From Vibrio mytili (lineage in GTDB: Bacteria; Pseudomonadota; Gammaproteobacteria; Enterobacterales; Vibrionaceae): DNA of 64,000 nt. The translations under genes were made by a program, and so were the position numbers. The notes below the pieces were generated by a model. It worked only from the letters and a program-made list of their open reading frames with translations. It ran no database searches and was not told the origin of the DNA. The stretch is taken from positions 186,001 to 250,000 of the forward strand of contig NZ_JXOK01000004.1 of assembly GCF_000830505.1 (NCBI RefSeq). Reading direction: 5' to 3'. This document shows positions 1 through 9,277 of the stretch, piece after piece; position 1 is the first letter of the stretch, and the number at the start of each line of letters is the position of its first letter.

Positions 1-360
1 CTGGAGAACAAGATTGCATGGTTGCGAGCAAATCATGCTGATAGAACCATCATTGACGTCACTCAGTCGTTGAAAGCACGATACCTTCTCGCACTTGAAA
101 ACCATGACGAACTGGAAAGGCTGTTTACTGTTGAGATGTTTCGCTCCAATGTACTGGATATTGAGGATGATCTGAGTGGCAAAAGCTGTACGCCCACGAC
201 CGTTAAGCGAGTGAATACGGTTCTTGAGATGATAGAAAACGACTATCCACTACTCAAAGAGCAAGGTGCGCTGCATTTTCACAATAAAGATAAAAGCAAA
301 CAAGAGTTGATTGAGTCGTATCAGAAAAAGTGGCACTTAGTAAAACAGTATCAGCTTTAG
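1..360 (+). CDS. Hypothetical protein, 5' end outside window
   Basis: The frame is open from the first base of the window and ends at a TAG at 358-360, so this is the C-terminal part (about 119 residues) of a longer protein. The visible part is charged and helix-rich, with no signal peptide, membrane segment or catalytic motif that I recognise. A TTG at 22 is in frame but has no Shine-Dalgarno sequence, so I do not take it as the start. A small hairpin with a T-rich tail follows. Function unknown; coding status is likely because the frame stays open across the window edge and is followed by a plausible terminator. Confidence 0.55.
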   Translation: MENKIAWLRANHADRTIIDVTQSLKARYLLALENHDELERLFTVEMFRSNVLDIEDDLSGKSCTPTTVKRVNTVLEMIENDYPLLKEQGALHFHNKDKSKQELIESYQKKWHLVKQYQL

Positions 361-402
361 CTGAATAAAATTTCAGATGGCTGACTAAGCGGGTAAATTC
401 CC

Positions 403-426
403 CAAGGTGAAGGATAACCTTTTTAT
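403..426 (+). terminator. Possible terminator of the truncated gene
   Basis: A short stem AAGGT/ACCTT (404-408 with 417-421) is followed by TTTATT. It lies 45 bases after the stop of the first gene. The stem is weak, so this is tentative. Confidence 0.35.
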
Positions 427-435
427 TCCCATTCC

Positions 436-474
436 AAAATCAAGCTACGCTATGATACGAAGTCGTAGCTTGAT
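436..474 (-). terminator. Terminator of the ferric-reductase-like gene
   Basis: An 11-bp perfect stem, ATCAAGCTACG (439-449) with CGTAGCTTGAT (464-474), is followed on the minus strand by TTTT. It lies directly downstream of the minus-strand gene ending at 521. Confidence 0.6.
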
Positions 475-520
475 CAAAGCCAAAGAGTGACCAAGACATT
501 GCTTCCGTTGCGCAGCCCTT

Positions 521-1855
521 TCACCGCATCACAAACAGCTCTTCATGGTAATGATGCTCAGTATCAAATTGATACGCTTTTAGTTGCATTTTCAATGCTT
601 GTGAGAATGATTCTGGACCGCAAAAAACCAGTTCATAACCTGTTAAGTCTCCGCAACGTTTTACGATCCGTTCCGCATTAAGTCTTGGTGACGACTGGGT
701 ATCAATCACGCTCAAATCCACCCTTGCTTGGTACGCAGCGTGCCAAAGCTCATCCAGCAACTGGCTATCAAGTCCGCGACAACAATAAAATAAGTGCGCT
801 GGCTGATGTGAGCTCCGCTCTTTTAATGTCGCGAGAATTGCGAAGAAAGCCGCAACCCCTACCCCACCAGCAACCCAAACCTGAGGTTTGCTGACGTCGA
901 ATTCCAAACGTCCATAAGGCCCTTCCAAAGTGACGTTATCACCGGGTTTTACTCGTTGGTATAAACCAGTCGAAAAATCCCCTAGCTCTTTGATTAAGAA
1001 CTTCAGTTCAGGGTCAGAGCTTGCCGAAGCAATCGTAAATGGGTGGGGATCTTCATCACCAAAGCGCACATAGGCAAATTGCCCCGCTTTATGCCCTTGC
1101 CAACTTTCTGTCGGCGTGAGAACTAATTCCATCACCCCGGCTTGGGAGAAAAAGCGCGTTGACTTAACCCGCATGGGATGACGATTCGCACGGCCGACGA
1201 ACCCAAGCAAACTGTAAACCGCGGCCGCAGACCCTAGCAAGGCAAATACCCAAACAATAACATAAATAGGCTCACCCCAATATGCGCGCTTAATCATTAG
1301 TACCGAGTGAACCACTAGCATCAAGTAAGCTACGGCCATCAATCGATGGGATAGTTTGAAGGGTCTATACTTTACGACGGTCCAAAGTGAAATACCAACC
1401 AAGACCAATAATAAGTAGAAGCCCCACTCCCCAAAATTCATCGCAACATCACGCAAATCTGCTATCCAGGCTTCCCACCCTTGAAGGTTATGACCCGCAG
1501 GCCCAGCACCGGTAAACTTGACAGGTTTCTCCAAAAATCCTGACTCAATCAACCATGTGGGTATTTGATACAACGCCCAATGTAGAACCGCTACGCTAAC
1601 GCCTGAAATGCCCAACCATTTATGGAGTCTATACGCTTTGTCTAGGCCACGAGTCCATCGTTCAATCGCGGGCAATCGCAATGCCAAAACCATCGCTACC
1701 GACATTAAAACCAATGCAACCATGCCTGAATATTGGGTTAGCGCTGAACGCCAACGGAAGAATTGAGTCGATGATAGGAGCTGCGGTTCAGATATCAGCC
1801 ACAACACTGACACAATCGCTATTAATACAAACACAAAATTCCGTACCGTTTTCAT
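521..1855 (-). CDS. Ferric-reductase-like transmembrane oxidoreductase
   Basis: A 444-residue membrane flavoprotein. The N-terminal half has about six hydrophobic segments of the ferric-reductase-like transmembrane domain, with histidines in helices (around RLHKWLG, LHWALY, LSHRLM, VHSVLM) that could bind two haems. The C-terminal half is ferredoxin-reductase-like: an FAD-binding barrel with HPFTIAS, then an NAD(P)-binding region with VAGGVGVAAFFA and a C-terminal FCGP. Such proteins pass electrons from cytosolic NAD(P)H across the membrane; the acceptor is not known here. I chose the ATG at 1855 because GAGGG lies about 8 bases upstream; an in-frame GTG at 1876 lacks such a site. Divergent from the beta-lactamase homologue. 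Confidence 0.85.
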   Translation of the reverse strand: MKTVRNFVFVLIAIVSVLWLISEPQLLSSTQFFRWRSALTQYSGMVALVLMSVAMVLALRLPAIERWTRGLDKAYRLHKWLGISGVSVAVLHWALYQIPTWLIESGFLEKPVKFTGAGPAGHNLQGWEAWIADLRDVAMNFGEWGFYLLLVLVGISLWTVVKYRPFKLSHRLMAVAYLMLVVHSVLMIKRAYWGEPIYVIVWVFALLGSAAAVYSLLGFVGRANRHPMRVKSTRFFSQAGVMELVLTPTESWQGHKAGQFAYVRFGDEDPHPFTIASASSDPELKFLIKELGDFSTGLYQRVKPGDNVTLEGPYGRLEFDVSKPQVWVAGGVGVAAFFAILATLKERSSHQPAHLFYCCRGLDSQLLDELWHAAYQARVDLSVIDTQSSPRLNAERIVKRCGDLTGYELVFCGPESFSQALKMQLKAYQFDTEHHYHEELFVMR

Positions 1856-2051
1856 GCTCGTCACCCTCACAACCACCTTTATTCTATTTTAGCTCTTCTA
1901 ACGTCAATATACGTAAAGTTGCGTAAATCCTGTGCATATTTCTACAGAAAATGGACAGAGATTTAACAGGCCAGATAACCGTGAATCGCTATAGTACCGA
2001 ACCGAATGACGCGATTTCGCGAGCTAAGATAAAAATAGAAGAACAAGACCT

Positions 2052-2903
2052 ATGAAAAAGTTATTTTTGTTGATGGGACTACTCGTGTATTCATCCGCTA
2101 GCTTAGCCACCCACCTCAATGAAAACATTTCTAATATTGAGCAACAAATCTCTGGGCGTATTGGTGTTTCTATTTGGGACACGCAAAACGACAGCCACTG
2201 GGATTATCGTGGTGATGAGCGCTTTCCTTTAACGGGGACAGCAAAAACTCTGGCATGTGCAACAATGCTAGAAAGTATGGACACCGGTCAATTAGATAAA
2301 AATGCCACGTCTAAATTAGTCAAAGAAAACATGGTAATGTGGTCGCCTGTGATGGAGAAGATGACCGGAGAAAGTGTACGCGTTGAACATGCTTGCGAAG
2401 CGGCAATGTTAATGAGTGACAACACCGCTGCCAACCTTGTACTCAGTAGCGTTGGAGGCCCAGACGCAGTAAACTTGTTCCTACGTCGTGTTGGAGACAA
2501 TACAACACGATTAGATCGCCAAGAGCCAGAAATAAACGAGGCCAAACCAGGGGATGTACGTGATACAACCACGCCAAATGCCATGGTCAATACATTAGAA
2601 AGTTTACTTGAGGGCAAAGTACTTGCTTATGAGTCTCGTCTACAGTTAAGAATTTGGATGCAGGACAACAAAGTATCCAACGCTCTTATTCGCTCCGTAC
2701 TTCCACAAGGATGGTCCATTGCCGATCGTTCTGGGCAGGGAGGTCACGGATCGCGGTCGGTCAATGCAGTGATCTGGAAAGAAGATCATAAGCCCATTTA
2801 CATCACTATTTACGTGACCGATACCGAACTATCTTTACAAGCACGAGATCAACTCGTTGCTCAAATCAGTCAACTCATTCTAGAGCCCTATAAGAACATA
2901 TAG
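2052..2903 (+). CDS. blaCARB: CARB-type class A beta-lactamase homologue with the catalytic serine replaced by glycine
   Basis: A 283-residue protein with a Sec signal peptide (about residues 1-19) and the layout of the CARB (PSE) penicillinase family typical of vibrios. Family motifs are kept: SDN in MSDNTAAN, the EPEIN omega-loop with its glutamate, and the CARB-type RSG in place of KTG. The SxxK motif is changed: residues 62-65 read G-T-A-K, where the family has S-T-F-K. Gly62 is encoded by GGG at 2235-2237 and occupies Ambler Ser70, the nucleophile. Family knowledge says loss of Ser70 abolishes acyl-enzyme hydrolysis, so classic beta-lactamase activity is unlikely. The frame is otherwise intact with a terminator behind it, so it may be a recent inactive allele or a repurposed penicillin-binding-fold protein. 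Confidence 0.9.
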   Translation: MKKLFLLMGLLVYSSASLATHLNENISNIEQQISGRIGVSIWDTQNDSHWDYRGDERFPLTGTAKTLACATMLESMDTGQLDKNATSKLVKENMVMWSPVMEKMTGESVRVEHACEAAMLMSDNTAANLVLSSVGGPDAVNLFLRRVGDNTTRLDRQEPEINEAKPGDVRDTTTPNAMVNTLESLLEGKVLAYESRLQLRIWMQDNKVSNALIRSVLPQGWSIADRSGQGGHGSRSVNAVIWKEDHKPIYITIYVTDTELSLQARDQLVAQISQLILEPYKNI

Positions 2904-2946
2904 CTTCTGCCCTACCTCTGTGAGTCAAACTACATAAGCACAACAA

Positions 2947-2976
2947 AAAAGGTAGCGTTCTAGAACACTACCTTTT
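2947..2976. terminator. Bidirectional terminator after the beta-lactamase homologue
   Basis: AAAAGGTAG (2947-2955) pairs perfectly with CTACCTTTT (2968-2976), giving a stem with A-tract and T-tract flanks usable in both directions. It separates the convergent beta-lactamase homologue and the 50-residue gene. Confidence 0.75.
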
Positions 2977-3068
2977 ATTCGTTGGCCACTGGGTAAAATC
3001 AATCAACCCGCAGCACTTTTATCAATGACGTTAAATAGATACACGTTTTTTAACGTCATTTCAGTACA

Positions 3069-3221
3069 TTATGCCTTCTTCAGGTCTCTTGTCGGATAAG
3101 TCAATACGGCACCATTAGCTTTAACATGCGTATACGCACCACCGCCACTTACACCAGATACGACCATTTTTCCTAGATCAACGCCTTTGGTAGCGACAAC
3201 TTCATCACCAATTGAAAACAT
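3069..3221 (-). CDS. Small 50-residue protein, possible SH3/KOW-like fold
   Basis: An ATG at 3219-3221 opens a 50-codon frame ending in TAA at 3069-3071, with AGAAGG about 9 bases upstream of the ATG. The sequence starts MFSIGDEVVATKG and ends YPTRDLKKA. Its pattern of GDxV near the start, a glycine-rich turn in the middle (SGVSGGGAY) and a closing YPxxDL is like small SH3-type barrels, but I do not recognise a named family. It is transcribed away from speG and toward the terminator at 2947-2976. No function is claimed. Confidence 0.6.
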   Translation of the reverse strand: MFSIGDEVVATKGVDLGKMVVSGVSGGGAYTHVKANGAVLTYPTRDLKKA

Positions 3222-3441
3222 ACTGCATACCTTCTATTTAGATTAAGACCATGGGTCAATTGGGTGTATTTAATATGAAATAGCGACATACACCTAATCA
3301 GGTTTTTTGTCGTAAGGATCAAATTTTTATAATGAAGTGACCGTCGAAAACGCATTAAATTTCGGAACCATTGACGAAACTGGATTACAATCCTCGTCAC
3401 GGAGATCAGGGAGTGACTTTTACTCTCTTAGGAGAAACAAA

Positions 3442-3966
3442 ATGAAAAAAGGTCTTAAAATGCGTGCGCTAGAACGTTCTGATCTACGTTTTATTCACGA
3501 GCTGAACAATAATCGTAATATCATGGCCTACTGGTTTGAAGAGCCTTATGAGTCCTACGATGAGTTAGAAGAGCTGTATCGTAAACACATCCATGATGAT
3601 GCCGAAAGGCGTTTTGTTGTCGAAGACGACGACGGGATTGTGATCGGCCTTGTCGAGCTTATCGAAATTAACTACATACATCGTAGTGCTGAGTTTCAAA
3701 TTATCATCGCACCCGACCATCAGGGACTTGGCTACGCGACCGATATGATACACCGTGCGTTAGACTATTCGTTTTCAATTTTGAATTTACGTAAAATATA
3801 CCTACTGGTTGCAGTAGACAATGACATTGCCATTCACCTCTACAAAAAATGCGGTTTCATTGAAGAAGGCCATTTGGTTGAGGAGTACTTTATCAATGGT
3901 GCTTATCGAGACGTTAAAAGAATGTATATTTTGAAGAACCAGTATCAGAAAGAAACGGCACAGTAA
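3442..3966 (+). CDS. speG: Spermidine N1-acetyltransferase
   Basis: A 174-residue GNAT-fold acetyltransferase matching SpeG, which transfers acetyl from acetyl-CoA to spermidine or spermine and so limits polyamine toxicity. Visible hallmarks are an N-terminal LRALERSDL-type strand, the acidic EEPYESYDELEELY region that forms the polyamine-binding allosteric surface in SpeG, the acetyl-CoA loop HQGLGYATDM, and the C-terminal LYKKCGFIEEG. The frame extends upstream to 3337, but the ATG at 3442 has AGGAG at the right distance and gives the family's usual length. Transcribed divergently from the 50-residue gene. Confidence 0.93.
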   Translation: MKKGLKMRALERSDLRFIHELNNNRNIMAYWFEEPYESYDELEELYRKHIHDDAERRFVVEDDDGIVIGLVELIEINYIHRSAEFQIIIAPDHQGLGYATDMIHRALDYSFSILNLRKIYLLVAVDNDIAIHLYKKCGFIEEGHLVEEYFINGAYRDVKRMYILKNQYQKETAQ

Positions 3967-4018
3967 AAACGACGGCTTAGGATTAAAATCACCACTCAAG
4001 TGTATCGGCTTTACCGCA

Positions 4019-4048
4019 AAAAAAAAAAGAGCCGCTCAATGCGGCTCT
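4019..4048 (-). terminator. Terminator of sbmA
   Basis: AGAGCCGC (4028-4035) pairs with GCGGCTCT (4041-4048) around a 5-base loop. On the minus strand it is followed by a run of T, and it sits just past the sbmA stop at 4103. Confidence 0.8.
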
Positions 4049-4102
4049 AACTGCTAAGGTCAGTTGACCTTTTGAAATGATTGTTACAGCGAACTGTTGG
4101 TA

Positions 4103-5386
4103 TTAACCCGCTTGGTTGAGCTGAAGTTCGGCTTGAAGCGACTCGGCTTCAGCTTCATTAAGCACTTGCTCAAAACCTTTTAGACGCTTATGAATTGAAA
4201 GCAGTTCAACAATGGTCGTCCAAGAGTTAACTAAATATTGGAAAGAGTTCTCCACTTGACTAAAGGCATTCATGATGCGTTGCATCATACCCAGTGTAAA
4301 TGCGCCCGCCACAATGGATGGCGCTAAAGCAATCATGGGAACGAATGCACCGACCTGCAAATAACCATAGCGAACAATATTGAAGTACACGTAGTGTAGG
4401 TAAAGTCGAAAATAGCTACGACGAACATTACTAAACAATGCTTGCAAAGTAATAGGCTCTGCACGATCTTCGTGGTCTTCTCCGTAAACTAATTCTTTAC
4501 GGTATGCCGCTTCTACTTTCTGGTTCTTAAACTCCAACCCTGGTAGTTTTGACCCAGCGATTGCCAACAGCATGGTGCCAAAAATCGACCAGAGAATCGC
4601 AACGAAAACCAATGCTTGAGGTATTTCACCCAGAATCGGAACTGATTTTACGTGTTCCGACAAGCTCCAAAGAATCGGTAGAAATGCAAGTAACGTCATG
4701 ATCGAATTGAGGAAACTGATACCCAAGTCTTCCATAATCGACGCAAAACGCATGGTGTCTTCTTGAATACGCTGAGAAGCACCTTCTACGTGACGGACAT
4801 ACTCCCACTTTGACGTGTAATAATCGGTCATTGCCGTTCTCCAACGGAACACATAGTGACTGACAAAAAATGAGTTACACACCGCCACAGTTATCGCGAC
4901 CATCAATATGATCATTACCGTAGAGAGCTCCGAGTAAAATTCGGTCATTGTAATACTGTTTGGAGCGGACAGTGCCTTTTGGATCAAGTTGTAAAAGTCA
5001 CCATACCACTCATTAAGAGCCACACTGACTTCCACCTGAAACCAAGTAACGAATACGATTAATCCAGAACCAGCGACAGACCATTTCGCCCACTTTTGGC
5101 CACCCACTTTTAGCCAAGTGCCAATGAATAAGGCATAACACACCGCCATATATTGATATAGCCAAGCGTTAGTCGCACTCTCTTGCGCGGATTGAAACTG
5201 TGCCACTAAGTCGGGGTTAGCATCAGCAGCGAGTGCGCTAGGATAATGAAGACCAAACCAGTCCGCCAAGCTTAGACTAGGGCCAAGATCTTGAATGAGA
5301 GTATACCAACCAAGGACACAAATGACGGACCAAAAAGTGAAGCTAAAGAAAAACAGCTTAGGTTTGGGAAAAAAGGAATCGAACAC
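4103..5386 (-). CDS. sbmA: Peptide antibiotic transporter SbmA
   Basis: A 427-residue inner-membrane protein that closely follows E. coli SbmA: start FDSFFPKP, then WFQVEVSVALNEWYGDFYNLIQ, FFVSHYVFRWRTAM, EDTMRFASIMED, LPGLEFKNQKVEAAYRKEL, and near the end YLVNSWTTIVELLSI. SbmA/BacA proteins are proton-driven peptide importers that admit microcin B17, bleomycin and proline-rich peptides. They have an ABC-like transmembrane fold but no ATPase domain, and none is present here. The start codon is GTG at 5386 with AAGG 9 bases upstream. It is monocistronic, with its own terminator. Confidence 0.93.
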   Translation of the reverse strand: MFDSFFPKPKLFFFSFTFWSVICVLGWYTLIQDLGPSLSLADWFGLHYPSALAADANPDLVAQFQSAQESATNAWLYQYMAVCYALFIGTWLKVGGQKWAKWSVAGSGLIVFVTWFQVEVSVALNEWYGDFYNLIQKALSAPNSITMTEFYSELSTVMIILMVAITVAVCNSFFVSHYVFRWRTAMTDYYTSKWEYVRHVEGASQRIQEDTMRFASIMEDLGISFLNSIMTLLAFLPILWSLSEHVKSVPILGEIPQALVFVAILWSIFGTMLLAIAGSKLPGLEFKNQKVEAAYRKELVYGEDHEDRAEPITLQALFSNVRRSYFRLYLHYVYFNIVRYGYLQVGAFVPMIALAPSIVAGAFTLGMMQRIMNAFSQVENSFQYLVNSWTTIVELLSIHKRLKGFEQVLNEAEAESLQAELQLNQAG

Positions 5387-6125
5387 GATAAGTACCTTCT
5401 GTTACATTGCTGTGCTCAGCACTAGCGTAATTGAGATGCAGTGAACACAAACAATCATCAAGAGTCAGCCTGAAAGGGTAACCTCGACAATTGACGTTGA
5501 TCATCACTTCGACAAGAACAATGAATACAAATTCACTCTAAAAATCTCGCCAGAGTGACTTCAATGCATTACGTCACTTCCTTGTTTTCCTGATTACTAT
5601 GAATGATTGTGAATAGCTAGCATTGGACGAGCAGCCTCTCCACAAAAGCCATTTGGTGTCCATGATTTACTTTTGAGTATATTAATAGAGTTGCTCCAGT
5701 AAACCTTATGATTAAAATTAATAATCATTAAATTAAATAAAATCAATCAGTTAAAAAACAAAGCCTGTTTCATTTTTAAGAAAGAAAACAGAAAGAACAC
5801 CGGATTTTGACGTCCCGTGACCTCCCCCTGCTAGATAACTGATTTACACAATGGCCTTGATTTAATTTCGCGAGTAGGCATTAACGAAACTGAAAGTAGA
5901 AAAAGAAAAAAGCCATGATGCCTAATAGCGTCATGGCTTTTTATGCTTAAATGTTAACCCCGCGCCGATTCTAATAAATATCTCGACATTACCATCGTAA
6001 TACAAAAACGAACTTGCACTTTAGTCGTGCATAAAATGTAAACTGAGAGATAGTATATAGAAACAATGCAATAAGGAGCGGTGGTCCATCCCACTACTTA
6101 GCTACTTAGCAATACATCTATTCAG
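5387..6125. other. Long AT-rich intergenic region between sbmA and irgA
   Basis: 739 bases with no convincing gene on either strand. It should carry the sbmA promoter at its left end and the irgA terminator at its right. The stretch 5690-5790 is strongly AT-rich. The one clear element is the hairpin at 5907-5942, listed separately. Confidence 0.6.
5907..5942. terminator. Strong bidirectional terminator downstream of irgA
   Basis: AAAAAGCCATGA (5907-5918) pairs perfectly with TCATGGCTTTTT (5931-5942). It lies about 180 bases past the irgA stop. The distance leaves room for a small untranslated gene, but I see no ORF. Confidence 0.7.
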
Positions 6126-8219
6126 TTAAAAGTTGTAAGCAACAGACAAGTGATACTTACGCCCGTCTAGAATGTAGCGGTAATCTGCATCTTCTTCTGG
6201 ATTAACCTCTTCGTTAAAGACATTGTATACCCCAGCCTTTAAGCTAATATCGCGTTTTGGTTTGTATACTAAACCTAGGTCGTAGAATGTGTAATCAGGA
6301 ATAGTTAGACCATTAGTCCCGCGTCCACTCGTACCCGTTTGCCAGCGGCCCGAGGTTTCTCCACGATAGTTTCCTTGTGTCCACAACATCAACTGCTCTG
6401 TCGCTTGCCACTCCAACGACGCATTAAACATGTGTTTCGCAACATCATTAAGCGGTTTACCCGCGTATTCTCCAGACTTTTGTTCTGTTTTGGTGTACGT
6501 GTATGAATGACGGTACATCAGATCTTGAGTAAATTGGTAGTCAAGGGTGAACTCAATGCCCGACATCTCAGCTTCTGCAATATTTTCATACGCGGTGTAG
6601 CCGTACTGATGTGCTGGATAATAGCTGCCGTTATAGTAACAATCGACATCCGCTTCGCACACTCGACCGGTACGATTAATCTTGTCTTTAAATTCTGAGA
6701 TATAGGCAGTTAATGCGGTTGATAGACCTGAACCATAGAGGTCGTCATAACCAAGACCAATCTCGTAGTTAAGGCTCGTTTCCGGTTTTAGCTCTGGGTT
6801 ACCGATGATCACGCCACCACGAGAGGTTGCGCCGAAATCATTCGCACTTTGACGTAAGCTCGGCGCTTTATAACCTGATGTGACACCACCTTTAATAACG
6901 ACTTCATCAGTGATGCCATATACCCCATACACTTTAGGACTAAATTGGCTACCAAAGTCTTGGTTATCATCAAAACGACCACTTAATACAATAGAAAGAT
7001 CGTCAATAGGCGCCCACTCATTTTCTGCAAACACAGAATATTGGTAACGCTCCATTGTGTTCACCGCATTCGCATCAGGAACCACAGGTGGCGTTAAGCC
7101 ATTAGTCGCACCATCTTCTAAGCGCTCATTTTTGTAGGTTGCACCAACGGTCAGCGTATTATTATCCCAAAACCAGTTAATCTGAGAATTGACTGTCAAA
7201 ACATCGAATTGTACACCGTTACCCGTAACTTCATTGGTGCGTGTGGAGTTATCAGAATCATCGTAATTAACATACGATTTCCAGCGCATGTCGTCATAAT
7301 GACCTTCATGCTCGATGAAATAAGTATCACGAACCGATTTGTCGTAGCTCAGTTCAGCGTCACTGATACTGCCGTCGCGGTTTGTGACCGTTTCAGCAAT
7401 ACTTATTCCTGGCGTATGAGTTCGCTCTTGCACATAGCGGCTATATCCAGCTGAAAGATTGTTTTGCTCATCGATCACCCAATTTACTTTTGATGAAAAG
7501 TTTTTACGCTTGTATTCCGGGTCAGACGCTGAGCTTTTTCTGTCCCCTTCAAAGTGACTTTCGTCTTGGTTTAAAAAGGAGCCACTAACTTGCATAGCAA
7601 GCTTGTCATCAACTAGCGGGGCATTCAGAACGAAGTTGGTTTGCATCGCATCTTCATTCACTTTATTGGCACTATCGGCTTTGGTGTACTCGGTCGCAAT
7701 GCTGCCACTCCATTCATTGCGAACTTTTTTGGTGATGACGTTAATGACGCCACCCATCGCGTCAGAACCATAAAGTGCTGAAGCCGGACCACGAATAATC
7801 TCGATTCGCTCTATCTCCGAGACAGGTGGTAAAAAGTTGATCGGTGTCCCTGCCTGAGACCCATTCATTCCAAAAGCGTCATTGCCTTGTACAGGACGAC
7901 CATCAATCAAAAAAAGTGTGTAGCTGGAAGCCATGCCACGGATCATAATGGATTGCTCAACCCCGCCGCCCATCACTTGCACACCTGACATATTTTTTAA
8001 TACGTCAGTAATATCCGTATAGGCTTTTTTCTCAATGTCTTCAGCAGTGATCACCGACATGGTTGCGGGCGCGCGCTGTAACGTTTGTTCAAAACCAGAT
8101 GCAGTAACAACCATGGTTTCATCTGCTTGATTTTGCGCGTCTTCCGCCCAAGCTGCACTTTGGCTAATTAATCCAAGAGAAACGGCCAGCGCAACTTGAG
8201 AAGGGAACCATCTGAACAT
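6126..8219 (-). CDS. irgA: TonB-dependent siderophore receptor, IrgA type
   Basis: A 697-residue outer-membrane receptor. It has a signal peptide (about 1-25), a TonB box (DETMVVTA), a plug domain containing IRGMASSYTLFLIDGRPV and RIEIIRGPASALYGSDAMGGVINVITKK, and a beta-barrel ending in the aromatic YNF. Family knowledge: IrgA/VctA/FepA-type receptors import ferric enterobactin-like catecholates using TonB energy. The divergent LysR gene 160 bases away reproduces the irgA-irgB pairing known from V. cholerae. AAGGAG precedes the ATG. A Fur-box-like 19-mer lies just upstream, so iron repression is expected. The exact siderophore cannot be read from sequence. Confidence 0.9.
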   Translation of the reverse strand: MFRWFPSQVALAVSLGLISQSAAWAEDAQNQADETMVVTASGFEQTLQRAPATMSVITAEDIEKKAYTDITDVLKNMSGVQVMGGGVEQSIMIRGMASSYTLFLIDGRPVQGNDAFGMNGSQAGTPINFLPPVSEIERIEIIRGPASALYGSDAMGGVINVITKKVRNEWSGSIATEYTKADSANKVNEDAMQTNFVLNAPLVDDKLAMQVSGSFLNQDESHFEGDRKSSASDPEYKRKNFSSKVNWVIDEQNNLSAGYSRYVQERTHTPGISIAETVTNRDGSISDAELSYDKSVRDTYFIEHEGHYDDMRWKSYVNYDDSDNSTRTNEVTGNGVQFDVLTVNSQINWFWDNNTLTVGATYKNERLEDGATNGLTPPVVPDANAVNTMERYQYSVFAENEWAPIDDLSIVLSGRFDDNQDFGSQFSPKVYGVYGITDEVVIKGGVTSGYKAPSLRQSANDFGATSRGGVIIGNPELKPETSLNYEIGLGYDDLYGSGLSTALTAYISEFKDKINRTGRVCEADVDCYYNGSYYPAHQYGYTAYENIAEAEMSGIEFTLDYQFTQDLMYRHSYTYTKTEQKSGEYAGKPLNDVAKHMFNASLEWQATEQLMLWTQGNYRGETSGRWQTGTSGRGTNGLTIPDYTFYDLGLVYKPKRDISLKAGVYNVFNEEVNPEEDADYRYILDGRKYHLSVAYNF

Positions 8220-8235
8220 GCAAAACTCCTTAAGT

Positions 8236-8254
8236 GTTAATAATTATCAATATC
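8236..8254 (-). promoter_or_regulatory. Fur box upstream of irgA
   Basis: On the minus strand this reads GATATTGATAATTATTAAC, close to the 19-bp Fur consensus of GATAAT hexamers. It lies 17-35 bases upstream of the irgA ATG, a position that would block transcription or its start when Fur-Fe is bound. Confidence 0.75.
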
Positions 8255-8380
8255 AATTTTGATATGGCCATTATTCATAAAATTGATTTCTGAAATAGAT
8301 CAATATGTGGGACAATTTAGACCGTAATTGGAACAATTCTCATTCGCACAACCACTACTTTCATTGCTTAAGGAGCTTAC

Positions 8381-9277
8381 ATGCAAGACCTCAGCGCTGT
8401 GCGCGCGTTTCATGCCCTATGCCAGCACAAAAGTTTAACCGCAGCGGCAAAGTTTTTGGGGCAACCGAAATCGACGCTCAGCAGAAGACTCTCACAACTC
8501 GAAGAGGATCTTGGACAGGCTTTGGTGACCAAACAAGGCAATAGACTGATGCTGACTAAAGCGGGGAAAGTATTCTCAGCTTACTCAGAACAACTGTTGG
8601 CGCTTGCATGTCAAGGTAAAGAAGCACTTCATGAACTGAATAATCAAGTGAGCGGACAGTTAACGATTATCGTCCATCCTAACTTGACACGCGGTTGGAT
8701 GAGCCGAGTACTTGATACCTTCATGCAAGACCACCCTGAAATTAAAATACGGATGTATAGTCAGTTCTATCATGGCGAAACAGCCATTGATGCAGATTTG
8801 ATTGTTTGGATAGGTGATATGACTCCAGCGGGATATCATCAGGAGCAACTTGGACTGTGGCACTATGCGGTATATGGCTCGCCAAAATATTTAACTAATA
8901 ATGTTAGCTTGAGCCACCCTAAAGAACTGATTAATCATAATTGGATTGACTTGATCTCCGCTCGGCAGGAGTCGCTCACCTTATACCATGAGAACCATGG
9001 TAATTATGAACTTCCAGCGTTGGAAAGCCGTTTACAAAGTGACAATTTAACCATGCAAGCTGATGCAATAGCGAAGGGAAGAGGGATCGGACTACTACCA
9101 ACTTGGCTAGCAAATGGATTTGAAAAAGCGCATCCTGGTAGTTTAACGCCCTGCCTTGAAGGCTGGCTTTCCGCGCCTGCGGCCATTAACTGCTTTTACT
9201 CAACAGGCAGGCACCCTTTGAAATTAAGACGCTTTATTGAAGTATTGCGTGAAACTCGCATAGCAGAGTGGAAATAA
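8381..9277 (+). CDS. irgB: LysR-family regulator IrgB
   Basis: A 298-residue LysR-type regulator: an N-terminal winged helix-turn-helix (FHALCQHKSLTAAAKFLGQP, then STLSRRLSQLEEDLGQAL) followed by a substrate-binding-like effector domain from about residue 90. TAAGGAG lies 7 bases before the ATG. It is divergent from irgA and shares its promoter region. In V. cholerae IrgB activates irgA and is itself Fur-controlled; the same layout here supports that role. The ligand is unknown. Confidence 0.88.
   Translation: MQDLSAVRAFHALCQHKSLTAAAKFLGQPKSTLSRRLSQLEEDLGQALVTKQGNRLMLTKAGKVFSAYSEQLLALACQGKEALHELNNQVSGQLTIIVHPNLTRGWMSRVLDTFMQDHPEIKIRMYSQFYHGETAIDADLIVWIGDMTPAGYHQEQLGLWHYAVYGSPKYLTNNVSLSHPKELINHNWIDLISARQESLTLYHENHGNYELPALESRLQSDNLTMQADAIAKGRGIGLLPTWLANGFEKAHPGSLTPCLEGWLSAPAAINCFYSTGRHPLKLRRFIEVLRETRIAEWK

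Noticed and set aside
521..1926. Plus-strand frames opposite the ferric-reductase-like gene
   Set aside because: Antisense shadows of a well-supported minus-strand gene, without ribosome binding sites.
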